64,000 nucleotides of DNA from Maratus speciosus. Lineage: Eukaryota; Arthropoda; Arachnida; Araneae; Salticidae. The translations under genes and the position numbers were made by a program. The notes beneath the pieces are model-generated. The model was not told the DNA's origin and did not search any database. It saw only the letters and a program-made list of their open reading frames with translations. Where the stretch lies: NCBI GenBank assembly GCA_963932465.1, contig OZ010800.1, positions 29,948,852 through 30,012,851 of the forward strand, read 5' to 3'. This document shows, one piece after another, positions 44,996-56,129 of this stretch (position 1 is its first letter; every line of letters begins with the position of its first letter).

Positions 44996-45417
44996 GTAAA
45001 CTTTTATGCTATATGTATTTCTTTTTATATTTCTTGTTGTAGATATTGTTTAAAATAATTTTAGCTCATTTTCGTGTGCAATAGTCCATCTCATGACAAG
45101 GAATAAAAGAAATTTTAAACACAATTATTTTAAAAGGATTGAAACAAAAATTTTCTCAGTAAGTGCCAGGAAGATAAAGGGGATTTGCTGCATTTCAATG
45201 TTTAAAAAAAACGTACTTTTTGAAAAATTAATTAACTCAAAATTTAATTAATATTTATTAAGCTAAAAAAATGATTTTTTTAAAATCCCGACTACATTTT
45301 TAAATATTAATATTTGTGAGCAATTTTTTTAAAGATTTAAAAATGTATATTACACAAGGCAACGTATGCATTTTTAGATGCATCTAATAATACATTTAAT
45401 ATAATTTCCTTACTGCA
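44996..45417. other. AT-rich sequence (intron if the exon is real)
   Basis: Nothing recognisable was found. No second exon with the expected Pro-Tyr-x-x-x-Cys coding was seen. Confidence 0.4.
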
Positions 45418-45860
45418 CAGGGGGCTCCTCCCCCTACGAGCTGCACTCGGCAGACATACACCGAAGACTCTAAAAGCGCGCTATTTTGATGTGCTCTAAA
45501 AAAATTTCGGAAGATTCAATTATAGCAAAAAAAAAAAAAAAAACAGTGGCGTTAACGGGTGTTAACTCCCTGTTAACGGGCTGTTTTTTTTTTGTTGTTG
45601 TTGTTGTTTGTTTGTTTAAATCAGATCAGTGAATAATATGAAAATAAACAAATATAAAATAAATTAAGTGAACAGAATCCTTGTCTCCCAGTGTTATTTA
45701 ACAACGCTAAAAGAAAGTTGTTTTCAATAAGACATTTTAAATGTATCGTTTTAAATCTGACGCAATTTTCACCAAAATTGTTTCCCTTTTTAATGTTCAC
45801 GTGAATGAACTTTTGTGGTTGGAAAGGAAAGGAAATGTATTTTATTCACTTTTTCACGAA
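45418..45860 (-). mobile_element. Helitron 3' fragment, inverted relative to 39560-41092
   Basis: On the minus strand this matches 40600-41092, including AAAGCGCGCTTTTAGAGT-like sequence and a CTCGTAGGG stretch next to the 3' end. The terminal CTAG has decayed and the hairpin is mismatched. A 19-base A run and a TGTTGT/GTTTGTTT run lie near 45524-45618. The 5' part is missing beyond about 45860. Confidence 0.6.
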
Positions 45861-45997
45861 TTAATTTATCATCATATATCTTATTAATTAGTTTATCATT
45901 GCTTTAAACAAGCAATGATAGTCAGCTTTTTAGATAATCTATTTTATTCATTTATTTACAAAAGAAAATGTAAATCATAAATTTTTTGTAAGTAATT

Positions 45998-46225
45998 TTA
46001 ACTTTCATCCGCTATAACAAACACATATTTAACCTCTCTGTTTCTTAAATTTAACAATTTTCCGTCTTCATCTGTTATACTCGTTGTAATTCTTTGTACA
46101 CCTTTTTTATCTTTTACGTTGTGAAATATATGTTTATCAAATTTTCAAACAATTATGTTACAAGGTCTCTTTGTATTTATAAATATATGAATTACAGCAG
46201 TTGACGTACTTTTATTGATTTGCAT
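45998..46225 (-). pseudogene. Capsid-like gene remnant of a Polinton/adintovirus-like element
   Basis: A 76-codon minus-strand frame starts MQINKSTST and ends FVIADES, with one internal TGA. The segment TSITDEDGKLLNL followed by a YVFVI strand resembles the C-terminal beta strands of minor capsid (penton-type) proteins in Polintons and adintoviruses. This is a weak, short-motif assignment that rests mainly on the protease, ATPase and PLA2 remnants nearby. It is inactive as it stands. Confidence 0.35.
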
Positions 46226-46309
46226 ATCATCTATTATGCCAAAATTAACTTAAATATCATCGATTTATATTCAACGTTGGCTAAATATTAAGCTACTTGC
46301 CACATTTCT

Positions 46310-46672
46310 TTATATTATTTTGCTCTAAAATTTTATGAAAATCACCTTCAGTTAAATCAATTTCATAATTTTCTCCTAAATGGATTGCTAATTTCTTTTC
46401 TATTTCTATTTCACCAAATTGAATAGTAGATATATATTCCGTAATTTTTTCTTTAATATCTAAATCTTCTTGTTCTTTAACGAAAAGAATTTTTTAATTC
46501 GTACATTTAATCTATCTAATATGTAAAAAACATCTGAATTAACTAAATCATTCCGTTCATAACCATTCCAATACTTAAATTTGTTGTTCTGATAGAGTTC
46601 AGATATATTACCCCAAGACATTTCTATGTAAAATTCTTGTAAAGCAATCTTTTTACTTTCTTCTATCTTCAA
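46310..46672 (-). pseudogene. Unidentified coding remnant, frameshifted
   Basis: A 70-codon ATG frame (MKIEESKKIALQEFY...) continues, after a shift near 46480, into another ~50-codon frame containing FGEIEIEKKLAIHLGENYEI. It lies on the same strand as and next to the capsid-like remnant at 45998-46225, so it probably belongs to the same Polinton-like element. The family is not recognised. A tandem array with a GACA microsatellite interrupts the block on its right. Confidence 0.35.
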
Positions 46673-46689
46673 TAGGAGAAATTATTGTA

Positions 46690-47600
46690 ATCTAAATTTT
46701 TTTTCGACTTCCGGTTTTCGACGAATTTACATGTTTTAGAGATCATAGAACCTAAAAAACATATTTGTAGAAAACGTCTGTCTATCCGTCTGTCCGTGTG
46801 TCTGTCTGTCTGTCGCCATTGTACCATCAAAAAGTGTATGAAGTTATGTATAAAATTGAAGCGAATTTTTTTTTAATTTTTGGCTATGGCAAGGAGGTCC
46901 CTCCATAATTTTGGAAAAATTCGCTGCTATGGGGTGCTGTAACAGCGATATTTGTGCGGTGTTTGTGCAATTTTGAATATTGTACAATCGAAAAGTTTAT
47001 GAAGTTATGCATAGAAAAGAACCAATTTTTTTGTATATGTTTTTGCTCATAGCACGAAGGTTTGCCTTGAATTTGGAAAAATTCTGCGGAAGAAGGCGCT
47101 GCAATTGCGATGTCTGTGCCATTTTCATTACTGTACCATCGAAAAGTGTATGAAGTTATGTATAGAATTGAACCAAATTTTTTGTGTATGTTTCTGGCAA
47201 GCAAGCCCTCCCTGAATTTGAAAATAATCTGCAGAAAGGGGGCGCTGTAATAGCGATGTCTGTGCCATTTTCATTATTGTACCATCGAAAACTGTATAAA
47301 ATTATGCATAGAATCTAGCAATTTTTTTCTGTATGTGTAAATCTATGGTCAGTAGGTCCTCTTTGAATTTGAAAAAAAATTCCGCCAAAAGGGGGCGACG
47401 TCTATAATTGCGATGTCTGTGCCATTTTGATTTTTGAACCAAACTGTTTGTGCATGTTTTTGGCTTTGACCAACAGGTCCTCCTTGAATTAGGAAATATT
47501 GCGCGGTAAAGGGGCTCTGTGCGGTTTCTGTATACTTTTCTTGATTTTTCTTAGTTCTATTGTCCATCGGCCGCTCGTGCAGCGGCGGAAACTCGCTTCC
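46690..47600 (-). repeat. Tandem array with adjoining GACA microsatellite
   Basis: On the minus strand, units of roughly 110-170 bp contain CGATGTCTGTGCCATTTT (as complement), TGAAGTTATGTATAGAATTG and CAAATTTTTTGTGTATGTTT. Four to five copies lie between 46840 and 47500. The array's 3' side is a GACA/GACG microsatellite (46780-46815), followed by a unique tail that ends near 46690 (TTCGTCGAAAACCGGAAGTC, minus strand). It lies between coding pieces of the Polinton-like remnant, so it appears to have inserted as a unit. Its ORFs of 105-106 codons merely follow the repeat. Confidence 0.6.
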
Positions 47601-47949
47601 TTCTAAGCCGGATATTAGCAAACAGCTAATAACAACAGAATAAGGAAAAACTTTTAATTTTAACAAATATCATGATGTAGATTAACTCATTTTTAGTCCG
47701 TTTAGTTGACTGAAGATGAAATTTAAGATGACAATCAAAGTTGGTATAGCATTGAACTAATAATATTAAAGTATTAAATGCAACTACTTTTTGAAATATT
47801 AAGATGTATAAGATAGAAGAAAGTTTTGGAATTTGCACATCCAACTAGTATAAATTTTTAATCGGTTCAGAAAATTCTGTTAAAATATTTTCTGAATTTT
47901 TACTTTTTACCATCGTTAATGTTTTCATTTACTGAGAACAAAATTTTCA
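47601..47949. other. AT-rich spacer within the Polinton-like block
   Basis: A 72-codon minus-strand ORF begins MDVQIPKL near 47844 but shows no motif. It may be a decayed part of the same element. Confidence 0.3.
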
Positions 47950-48310
47950 TTTTAATTACAGGGTTCCTCAGTAAATAAAGCAATACTTCTTTAGGATACT
48001 TAGATTATTTCAATCTATTACATATGTCATGCAAAATAAACCACATTTCACAGAAGTAGGTTAATGTATAAGACTCTCATTGTATGCTAATTTGATTTTT
48101 TCATTAGATAATTTAAGAAATTTCTTAATTTTATCATGAATAAACTTTTTTTTTAGTTTAATTGTTTGAAGTTTATATTCTCCAAAAGGGTCAAAATACT
48201 CAACAAAATCATATTTGGGATCATTATAAAAACAAGAAATATATAGATTTTGTTTTTAAAGTCAATTCCTACTTAGGTGATCAAAGAAAAATTTAATATA
48301 ATCCCTTTTT
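47950..48310 (-). pseudogene. Adenain-like cysteine protease remnant (Polinton PRO)
   Basis: A minus-strand frame contains FYNDPKYDFVEYFDPFGEY and, about 45 codons on, a stop-interrupted stretch ending TSVKCGLFCMTYVID. The EYFDPFG box and the S-x-x-CG-x-FC box with the nucleophilic Cys, at that spacing, are typical of adenovirus-type proteases of Polintons and adintoviruses, which mature capsid proteins. The preceding His region is not intact and there are at least three in-frame stops. The orientation is opposite to the ATPase remnant at 54910, with the hAT element between them. Confidence 0.55.
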
Positions 48311-48822
48311 TTTTGTTGCATTAAAATATCTCAGTTTGTTGATTTTCTATAAGTAGGTTTACATTGGAAGTCTATGGGAATTTGGCGAAATATTAGAGAT
48401 ATCGCCAAGTTGGCGTCACTTTTGGCGTCTCACTTTGGTCGCCAAACTTGGCGATACATCGCCAAGTTGGCGACAAACTTGGCTGTATTTGGAGACAGAA
48501 CAGGATCTCCCCTATGGAAACCTCCCTTTCAGATATGAAGATGCATTAAATGCTTCAATAACCAATGGCCGCCATTTTCTCTCCCATGTAAAACTAAAAT
48601 TAATTAATTAAAATTTAATTAATGAATTAATATTTGAAAAAACTGTAGTAACATCAATTGTCATCCAGTACAAGTTTAAAAAAAATTATTTCAACTTGAT
48701 AGGATGAATAATAAATATTTTATTAACGTTTGAAAATTTGAACAAGATATATAAATAAATAAATAAATATAGGGAGAGTGTGAACTAATAGTAGGAACTG
48801 AACAACCTCAGTGAGTTCCAGG
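48311..48822. other. Spacer with clustered CGCCAAGTTGGCG near-palindromes
   Basis: CGCCAAGTTGGCG occurs at 48403-48415 and 48460-48472, CGCCAAACTTGGCG at 48440-48453, plus single TTTGGCG motifs, all within 120 bp. The rest (48540-48814) is AT-rich. The 8-bp target duplication of the hAT element, GTTCCAGG, is at 48815-48822. Confidence 0.6.
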
Positions 48823-49022
48823 TAGTGATGGGCGATTCTCGAGAATTCGACAATCGAGAAAAATCGTCATCGTAAAAAATCACAATCGATACAGCCATCG
48901 ATTAATTCATAGAATCTACAATCGAGATGTTTTACAATCGATTATAACGAGAAAAGCTAAAAACAGTTATTGGAAAACTTAGCTATTATTCTGGCCGACA
49001 ATTTCATAGTAGTGATAGGGCT

Positions 49023-49150
49023 TAGTGATGGGCGATTCTCGAAAATTTACCAATCGAAAAAAATCGTTATCGTAAAATACACAATCGATACAGTCATCGA
49101 TTACTTTCGAGAATCTACAAAGGAGATGTTCTAGAATCGATTATTGAAAT
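49023..49150. repeat. Second copy of the hAT 5'-terminal sequence
   Basis: TAGTGATGGGCGATTCTCGA recurs exactly 200 bp inside the terminus (48823 and 49023), followed by the same CAATCGA(G/A)AAAAATCGT context. This gives the element two potential left ends. Confidence 0.75.
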
Positions 49151-49559
49151 CATTGTTTTTACATATATATAAGGCAGATTTTATTAAATATAGGGTAACT
49201 AAAAACAGATGGAATAAAAAAACAACAAACCAAAGGGAAACTATAAAGGAGCCATAAGACTGGAAAAGTCATGTAAGGGTGCCGCCTGGTTGAAAAAAAG
49301 CTGAAAAAACGCGAGTAGCTATGAAGCGATAAGGGGAGTTTAAGTATCAAAAATTAGAATTTTTCGGCAATTAGCACCAAAATGGCCAAAGAAATAAGAA
49401 TCAAAAGCACCCCTATGGCAGAAATATGAACTAAAGGATGATAAATGGGATCAAAATTTTTTATTGATTTTTCTACGTCATTTGAGATTGGATCTTTAAT
49501 TTCCCCATTTTTATAAAGTCTTCGACTGGAATACATTAAACGAACTCCCGCGGGGAGCA

Positions 49560-50580
49560 AAGTAGGAGGGAGGGGCAAGGAAAGTGCATAATATGAATAA
49601 GTGGTCACAGGACTTTCCAACGATATGGCACATGAGGGGTGTCGGCTAAATTTAGTGAAGTGCCCCCGCTCGGGGGCAAAGTAACGGGAGGGGCGCGGGC
49701 GATATATAAAATGAAATAGTAGTCACAGAGCTTTCCAATGATATATCACATGAGGGGTGTCAGCAAAAGATAGAAAAGAGTCCCAACTCCCAGGATCCCA
49801 ATTACCGCCCACCCCCCCCCCCGAAATATACCCTGCCCATCCTTCTCTTTGAAATTTTCATATATTAAAAATTATTTATCGGAGGGCTCCGTAAAAAAAT
49901 CCGATCTAAAATGTTTAAAAACGCTACGATTTCAAAAAAGTTCGAAAAGTGCCTCTCTCGGGGCGCCAAACTAAGGAAGGAAGAAGAAAGGTTCATAATA
50001 TGAAAGAGTAACTTTGCGATGATAACCGAAAACTTTCCGATGATAGATCAAATGACTGGTCCAAAAAAGTTTGAAATCTACCCCTCCCACGTGAGTTCCC
50101 TCTTTTATCCTAGAATATACCGGAAATCACGCAGCCCCACTTTTAAAATTTTATATTTAATAAATAATATTTATCGGAGAGCTCCATTAAAAAACCTCAT
50201 TTAATGATATTTATTGTAGAAATCTCTACAATTAAAAAAAAGTCACCCGCGCACCGCTCCCCCCCCCCCCCCGAACCCCTTCCGGAATTCAACTCTGGGA
50301 GGAGAAAGGTTCATAATATGAAAGAGTGGTGAAAGGACTTTCCGATGATATGTCAAGGAGAGGTTTGGTAAAAGTTTGAAAATTACCGCCCCCCCCCCGC
50401 CTCCCTTTGTGCACTCTCGCGCACCCCAGAATTCACTCACCTTCCTCTTTGAACTTTTTACATTAAATAAATAGTATTTATCTGAGTTTCCAGGTATGGG
50501 GCAGCTTGGCAGAGCTAAAATAAGAGAAACATTGAAAATTCGCGGCAAAATGACACTAAATTTAACAGTAAAGTTTGAAA
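49560..50580 (-). repeat. Left inverted arm of the hAT element with ~115-bp repeats
   Basis: Blocks with ACTTTCCRATGATAT, CACATGAGGGGTGTC and C- or G-rich runs repeat every ~110-190 bp. They are the reverse complement of the units at 53100-54050. The segment near 50515-50545 (AGCTAAAATAAGAGAAAC) is the inverted partner of 52485-52515. ORFs of 61-129 codons are repeat by-products. Confidence 0.65.
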
Positions 50581-50680
50581 CTAGGACTATATAGAACTGA
50601 ATACATAAACCACTATGCTTCATAACCCACATCGGTTAATAGCAATAAAATGATAAGTGCCAGTTAAACTGATGGCATTG

Positions 50681-52020
50681 AGCTCACAGGTTATTAACAC
50701 TAACTGTATATTATACTCTTATTTCAAAGAATAATGTCCCTGAAAAAATAAATGAAGGGAAACATCCCCCGTTTTCCCCTTTTATACTTAACCAATGAAC
50801 CTCCAAATCTAATCAGGGAAACTCCTTAACTATAATAAATCAGTATATCAAATTTGAAGCAAATCAGACAATTCTGCATGAAAAAAAGAAACATCACTAT
50901 ATTAAGGGTGGTCTAACCCCTTTAACCCTTATATACTTAACTAATGAACCTCCAAATCTAATCAGGAAAGCTCCTTATCAGAACAAACATAGAAAAAAAA
51001 TTAAAGTAAATTGAATAATTCTCCATGAAAATCCATTTATCTAAATTAAGGGGAGGGGACTTGCCCCCTTTTCGCCCTTGTATACTTAACCAATGAACCT
51101 CCAAATCTAATGAAGGAAGCGCCATATCCGAATACATCGGTATATTAAATTTGAAGCAAATCCAATAATTCTGCATGAAAAACCCTTTTATCTAAATTAA
51201 GGGGAGACTAGCCCCTCCCCTTTATACTTAACCCAGAAACCTCCAAATCTAATCAAGGCAGCTTCTTAACATAATAAACCGGTATCCCAAATTTGGAGCA
51301 AATCGAATAATTCTGCATGAAAAACCCATTTATCTAAATTAAGGAGGGGGGGCGGACCAGCCCCCCCTTCTCCCCCTTTATCCTTAACCAATGAACTTCC
51401 AAGTTTAATCAGGGAAGCTCCTTAACATAATAAACCGGTATACCAAATTATGAGCAAATCAAATAATTCTGCATGAAAAGCCCAATTATCTAAATTAAGG
51501 GGGGGTCTAGCCCCTTTCTCCCCCTTTATACTTAACCCGTAAACCTCCAAATCTAATCAAGGCAACTTCTTAACATAATGAACCGGTATACCAAATTTGG
51601 AGCAAATCGAATAATTCTGCATGAAAAACCCATTTATCTAAATTAAGGAGGGGGTCTACCCCCCCCCCCTTCATACTTAACTAATGAACCTCCAAGTTTA
51701 ATCAGGGAAGCTCCTTAACATAATAAACCGGTATACGAAATTTGGAGCAAATCGAAGAGTTCTGCATGAAAAACCTATTTATCTAAATTAAGGAGGGGGG
51801 AGGGACCAGCCCCCCTTCTCTCCCTTTATCCTTAACCAATGAAACGTCAAAACTAAACAGCGGAACGCCTTATCAGAATGAACATATAAAAAAATTGAAG
51901 CAAATCGTACATTTTAATCAAGAGTTATCGCGTTACGTACATACATACGTACGTACAGTACATGCATACACACAGAACCGACGGGTACATTAGCTCTCAG
52001 GCTTAGATAGCCTGTGAGCT
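50681..52020. mobile_element. TIR element with a 147-bp tandem array and ACGT microsatellite (element B)
   Basis: The ends are AGCTCACAGGTTAT (50681-50694) and ATAGCCTGTGAGCT (52007-52020), 13 of 14 bases complementary. Inside are eight tandem units of about 141-156 bp with landmark (A)CCAATGAACCTCCAAATCTA near 50792, 50939, 51089, 51230, 51386, 51532, 51679 and 51834. The array ends in ATACATACGTACGTAC, then the terminal stem GCTCTCAGGCT-TAGAT-AGCCTGTGAGC. The architecture is the same as element A at 23121-24373. It is nested in the hAT element. Confidence 0.65.
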
Positions 52021-52189
52021 AAAAAGTGAATGGATAAGCAGATGGACTCCTTTGAGAAATTATGACTTAAACCAGAAATGCGGTAAGTTTGACTCTGAAA
52101 GCTTCATTTCCATCTCGCATTTCGGCAAATCTCATCTCGATGATTTTTCCAGCATTTCGACGCTTCCAGATGGGAATCTGCTCGATGGT

Positions 52190-52400
52190 TGGTTCTCTCG
52201 CGGTTTTAAACCTTTCGGGATGGGAAGTCTCTCGAGAGTTTCCTCTCGCCCTTTTCAACCTTTCCCGATGGGAAGCGTCTCGCTTGTTACTCTCGTCCTT
52301 TTCGAAATGTCCCAATGAAAAGCCTTTCGAGGATTTCTCTCTCGCTTTTCAACATTTCGCTATGAGAAGCTTTTCGAGGATTTCTCTCGTCCTCGGCAGA
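52190..52400. repeat. 47-50-bp tandem repeats, TCTCG-rich
   Basis: About four units with CCTTTCGGGATGGGAAG or variants occur near 52212, 52259, 52306 and 52356, each followed by TCTCTCG/TTTCGAGG. ORFs of 82-107 codons on both strands follow this repeat and are not genes. Confidence 0.65.
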
Positions 52401-53099
52401 GAAGAAAAGTAAAAAAATTTATCGAGAGTACCAAGGGACGAGATAGAGAAAAAGGCATGACAATGAGCTGTGAAATGAAGCCCTAATTTTCAAAGTTTCT
52501 CTTATTTTAGCCCTACCAAGATGTCACATACTTGGAACCCTCCGATAAAAATTATTTATTAAATATAAAATTTTCAAAGAGGAAGGTGGGTCGGATGATT
52601 TCGAGGGAGGAGGACGTGAGAGTGGACTCATGGGGCGCAATTTTAAAAAATTTACCGAACCCTTCCTGTGGCATATAATCGAAAAGCTCTTTGACCACTC
52701 TTTCATACTATGAACCTTTCTTCGCTCAAAGGGGGGGTGGGGAAGGGGCGAACAAATTTTTAAAACCGTAGCCGATTTCTATAATAAATTTAAATATCAC
52801 TTTAAATATGGGTTTTTTATGCAGTCTTCCGGTAAATATTATTTATTGAACATAAAAATTTTAAAGTGGCGGTTGTGTGAATTCCGGGGTGAAAGAGTGG
52901 GCCCACGGGGGGAGAGAGGGGGAGCAATTTTCAAACTTTTTTTGGACCAGTCATGTGATATGTCATCGGTAAGCTCTCGGATGACTCTTTCATATTATGA
53001 GACTTTCTTCCTCCCCTCCCCAATTTGGCCCCCACTGCGAGGGTAGTTTTTTCCGCTTTTATCATTTTAGATCGGATTTTTTATGGAGCCCTCCGCTAA

Positions 53100-54050
53100 A
53101 TATTTATAATATATGAAATTTCAGGACACTTTTCCAAATTTAGCCAAGACCCCTCATGTGACATATCGTTAGAAAGGTTTGTGACTACTTATTAGTGCTA
53201 TGCACTTCCGGTGGTCGCCGCCCCCCACTTTGTCCCCCCGGAGGGCACTTTTCCAAATTTAGTCAGTACCCCTCTTATGAGATATCGTTGAAAAGGTCTG
53301 TGACTACTTATTGATGTTATGCACTTCCGGTGACAGTCCCCCCCCCACTCTTTGCCCCCCCCCCTGGGGGACACTTTTTCAAATTTAGTCAAGACCCCTC
53401 GTGTGAGATACCGTTGGAAAGGTCTGTGACTACTTATTGATGTTATGTACCTACGGTGTCCCCACCACCACTTTGCCCCCCCCCCCCCGGGGGCACTTTT
53501 CCAAATTTAGCCAAGACCCCTCATGTGAGATATCGTTGGAAAGGTCTGTGACTATTTATTGATGTTATGCACCTCCGGTGACAGTCTCCCCCAATTTGCC
53601 CCTCCCGGGGGACACTTTTTCAAATTTAGCCAAGACCCCTCATGTGAGATATCGTTGGAAAGGTCTGTGGCTACTTATTGATGTTATGCTCCTCCGGTGT
53701 CCATCCCCCCATTTTGAACCCCCCCAGGGGACACTTTTCCAAATTTAGCCAAGACCCCACATGTGAGATATCGTTGGAAAGGTCTGTGACTATTTACTGA
53801 TGTAATGCACCTCCGGTGACCGCCCCCCCCCCACTTTTCCTCCACGGGGGTGTTTTTCTAAATTTAGCCGAGACCCCTCATGTGACATATTGTTGGAAAG
53901 GCTTATGACCACTTACTCATGTTATCCACCTCCCGCACTCCCCCCCCTTTCTCCCCACGGGGAGGGCATTTTTATAAATTCAGATCCAGACTTCTCATGT
54001 GACATACAGTTGGAAAGGCCTAAAGACCTGTGACGACTTAATCATATTAT
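53100..54050 (+). repeat. ~115-bp tandem array in the right arm of the hAT element
   Basis: Eight or so units contain GGACACTTTTCCAAATTTAG, CCAAGACCCCTCATGTGA, GATATCGTTGGAAAGGTCTG and ATGTTATGCACCTCCGGTG, each with a C-rich run of varying length. It is diverged from the array at 27041-27790. A single GC-rich unit related to 27791-28157 follows at about 54060-54220. Confidence 0.75.
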
Positions 54051-54554
54051 GCAGCTGCTGTGCCCCTCCGCTCGCTTTGACCCCTCCCCCAAGAGATCTG
54101 GTCCGACGTTCATTCGTTTCGATAATATATTTTTTACAAGATTTTGTAATGCGTGCACACCACACCCGCCTGCTATCATATATCAGTGCCGTATATAGCG
54201 GGTAACCTGTTCGTGATTTCATATTACAAGATTACGTATAAATTAAAGGCCCCAATTAAAGGAGGGACCCGCTAGCGGTCGAAGTCACCTAGTCTTTATT
54301 AACATCGACTCATTCCAGTTCACCCGCAGACTATTCTTGATAAATGTATGACGATATAATACATAATATATGATTTATAAAAGAAATTTGCAAACTGTAG
54401 TCATCGAGAAAAAATTTATACAATCGAAAAATATCGAGATGTCCATACAATCGAGAAAATCGAGAAAAACATCTCGTTATCGCCCATCACTAGTTCCAGG
54501 TCCCGTTGAAATATCTAAATTAATGATTCCATTTTCGAATTTTCCTATCTTTAT

Positions 54555-54745
54555 CTTGTTCTTTCACGCCTACTATTTTAAAATTCTGATTTCTTCATTA
54601 GCTCACTTTTTTGAAATGGTAAAATTCCTATATTATCACATTTAACATTAAGGTGAAAACAAACGGAATTTTACCATTTCAAAAAAGTGGTGCCAATGAG
54701 AAATCAACATTTAAAAAAACTAGGCGTGAAAGAACATAAAAACGA
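54555..54745. repeat. Inverted repeat (~80-bp arms)
   Basis: Arms of about 80 bp start near 54555 and end near 54745, with landmarks TTCTTTCACGCCTA and TTTTTTGAAATGGTAAAATT and their complements. The loop of about 25 bp is AT-rich. It lies between the hAT element and the ATPase remnant and could be a small MITE or terminal structure. Confidence 0.6.
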
Positions 54746-54909
54746 CAGTATTTTCTTGGAGACCTAATATTTATATTATATAAGATATTTTTATAGGATA
54801 TATTTATATTATATTATATACAAAATAATATTTACTCGTTGTAAAACACATTTTACTTACAGTAAAAATAATATTTACTCGTTGCACATAGTAAATTTAT
54901 CTTAAATAA

Positions 54910-55600
54910 ATGAAAATTAAGCTTAAACACTACACTGAACCAGAAGAATTACCTGATCCTAATCAACATACTTTATTATTAAAACACCCCTTCAGAGTGA
55001 TAATAGTTGGACCGTCTGGGTGCAGAAAGACAAATTTACTTATAAATTTAATAAAAGGTTTTGAGGAGCCTAAAAATTTAAGATTGTGTTCTGATGCTTT
55101 ATATTTATGTGCAAAATATATATATGAACTAAATTATTCAAATTTAGAAGAAAACTATTCTATGATGGTTTTGAAAGAGAAGATGTTCTTAAAGTTATTA
55201 AATCACTAAGAAAAAAAGAAAAGGAAAAAGTGTTAGATTTGTAAGAAAAATATAACAAAGAGATATTATTTACTTCAAATTTAAGGCATTTTATTACATG
55301 GATGATAATTTAGATCGTTCAATTAAAAATCTAGTTGTTTACGATGATTGTATAACAGAGAAAATCAGAAAAATATAGTTGATTTTCATATTAGAGGTAG
55401 AAAGAAAAACGCATCTGCTATTTATTTAACCCAATCTTACTATTCAGTTCTTAGATATTATAAAAAAATACGATTACAGCATGTTTTCTATCAAAGTACA
55501 TCCTAGAGAAATTCATCAAATAATAAGAGAAATCGACAGAAACCTTACTAAAAGTATTTGTAGAAAAGTTTAGGCTTTGTTTGCAACCAAACAGTTCCTT
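54910..55600 (+). pseudogene. Packaging ATPase remnant (Polinton/adintovirus A32/FtsK-HerA type)
   Basis: The first 99 codons are open: an N-terminal PEELPDPN stretch leads to HPFRVIIVGPSGCRKTNLL with Walker A GPSGCRKT near residue 34-41. After a frameshift near 55200 the homology continues with a Walker B-like LVVYDD near 55330 and the downstream GRKKNASAIYLTQSYYS box near 55395-55450. These elements in this order and spacing are those of the DNA-packaging ATPase of Polintons, adintoviruses and related viruses. Multiple stops and shifts make it non-functional. It is in the same orientation as the remnants at 55686, 56130 and 59336. Confidence 0.75.
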
Positions 55601-55685
55601 TACATCAGATTTAGTAAATCCTGAAATGAGATATAGAAGGAATTTTGAACCAATTTAGTTGGTTCTGATTTTTGAACCTATATAA

Positions 55686-56035
55686 ATGGATGAATATTTG
55701 CAAAAAGGTTATATGTTTATCGAAAGAGTTATAACTATTATCATAGAATTGATATATATTTAATATTGAATAAATTTATTCTGAGTGGAACTAGGTTATC
55801 AGCTTTTGCGTTTTTATCACTCGCTTCTTTAAGCTTATCGGCTGGAATTGTTGAAATTATTAATAAATCTTTAAATATTTCAGAAAGAAAATAAGAATAT
55901 GAACAAACTTATAAGTTTTATAAACAGTTATAGAATTTACTAAAATCTAAAGCTCTTACAGAGCACGAAACATATATTAGAGAGCAATATTTTATAAATA
56001 ATTTAGTATATTTTCCACTATAAAAATATAGCTAA
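55686..56035 (+). pseudogene. Hydrophobic capsid-associated remnant of the Polinton-like element
   Basis: A frame near 55770-56035 has a hydrophobic SAFAFLSLASLSLSAGIVE stretch followed by a charged helical part (ALTEHETYIREQYF). Polinton minor virion proteins often carry such a small glycine/alanine/leucine-rich segment. The assignment is by resemblance and context. Stops are present. Confidence 0.4.
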
Positions 56036-56129
56036 AAAGTTCATCTAAATGGTTATAAATATGCAAAATGATACATCTTTTCAGACGTAAAGAAACATGA
56101 CGTCTAAATAAATGAAGTCTAATTAATAA

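Larger units (their letters stand above)
48823..54492. mobile_element. hAT-superfamily non-autonomous element, 5670 bp, 8-bp TSD
   Basis: The termini are TAGTGATGGGCGATTCTCGA at 48823 and the inverted TATCGCCCATCACTA ending at 54492. GTTCCAGG flanks both sides (48815-48822 and 54493-54500). No transposase ORF exists. The interior is made of repeats: inverted arms (left about 49560-50580, right about 52480-53300, both with TATTTATCGGAGGGCTCC-like sequence and the ~115-bp repeat unit), a central TIR element with a 147-bp array (50681-52020), a 47-50-bp repeat (52190-52400), and the ~115-bp array at 53100-54050. ATCGAGAAAAATCG-type motifs crowd both ends. It lies between protease and ATPase remnants of the Polinton-like element. 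Confidence 0.9.

Noticed and set aside
52052..52412. ORFs of 82-107 codons on both strands
   Set aside because: They follow the 47-50-bp minisatellite; overlapping open frames on both strands are typical of such repeats.
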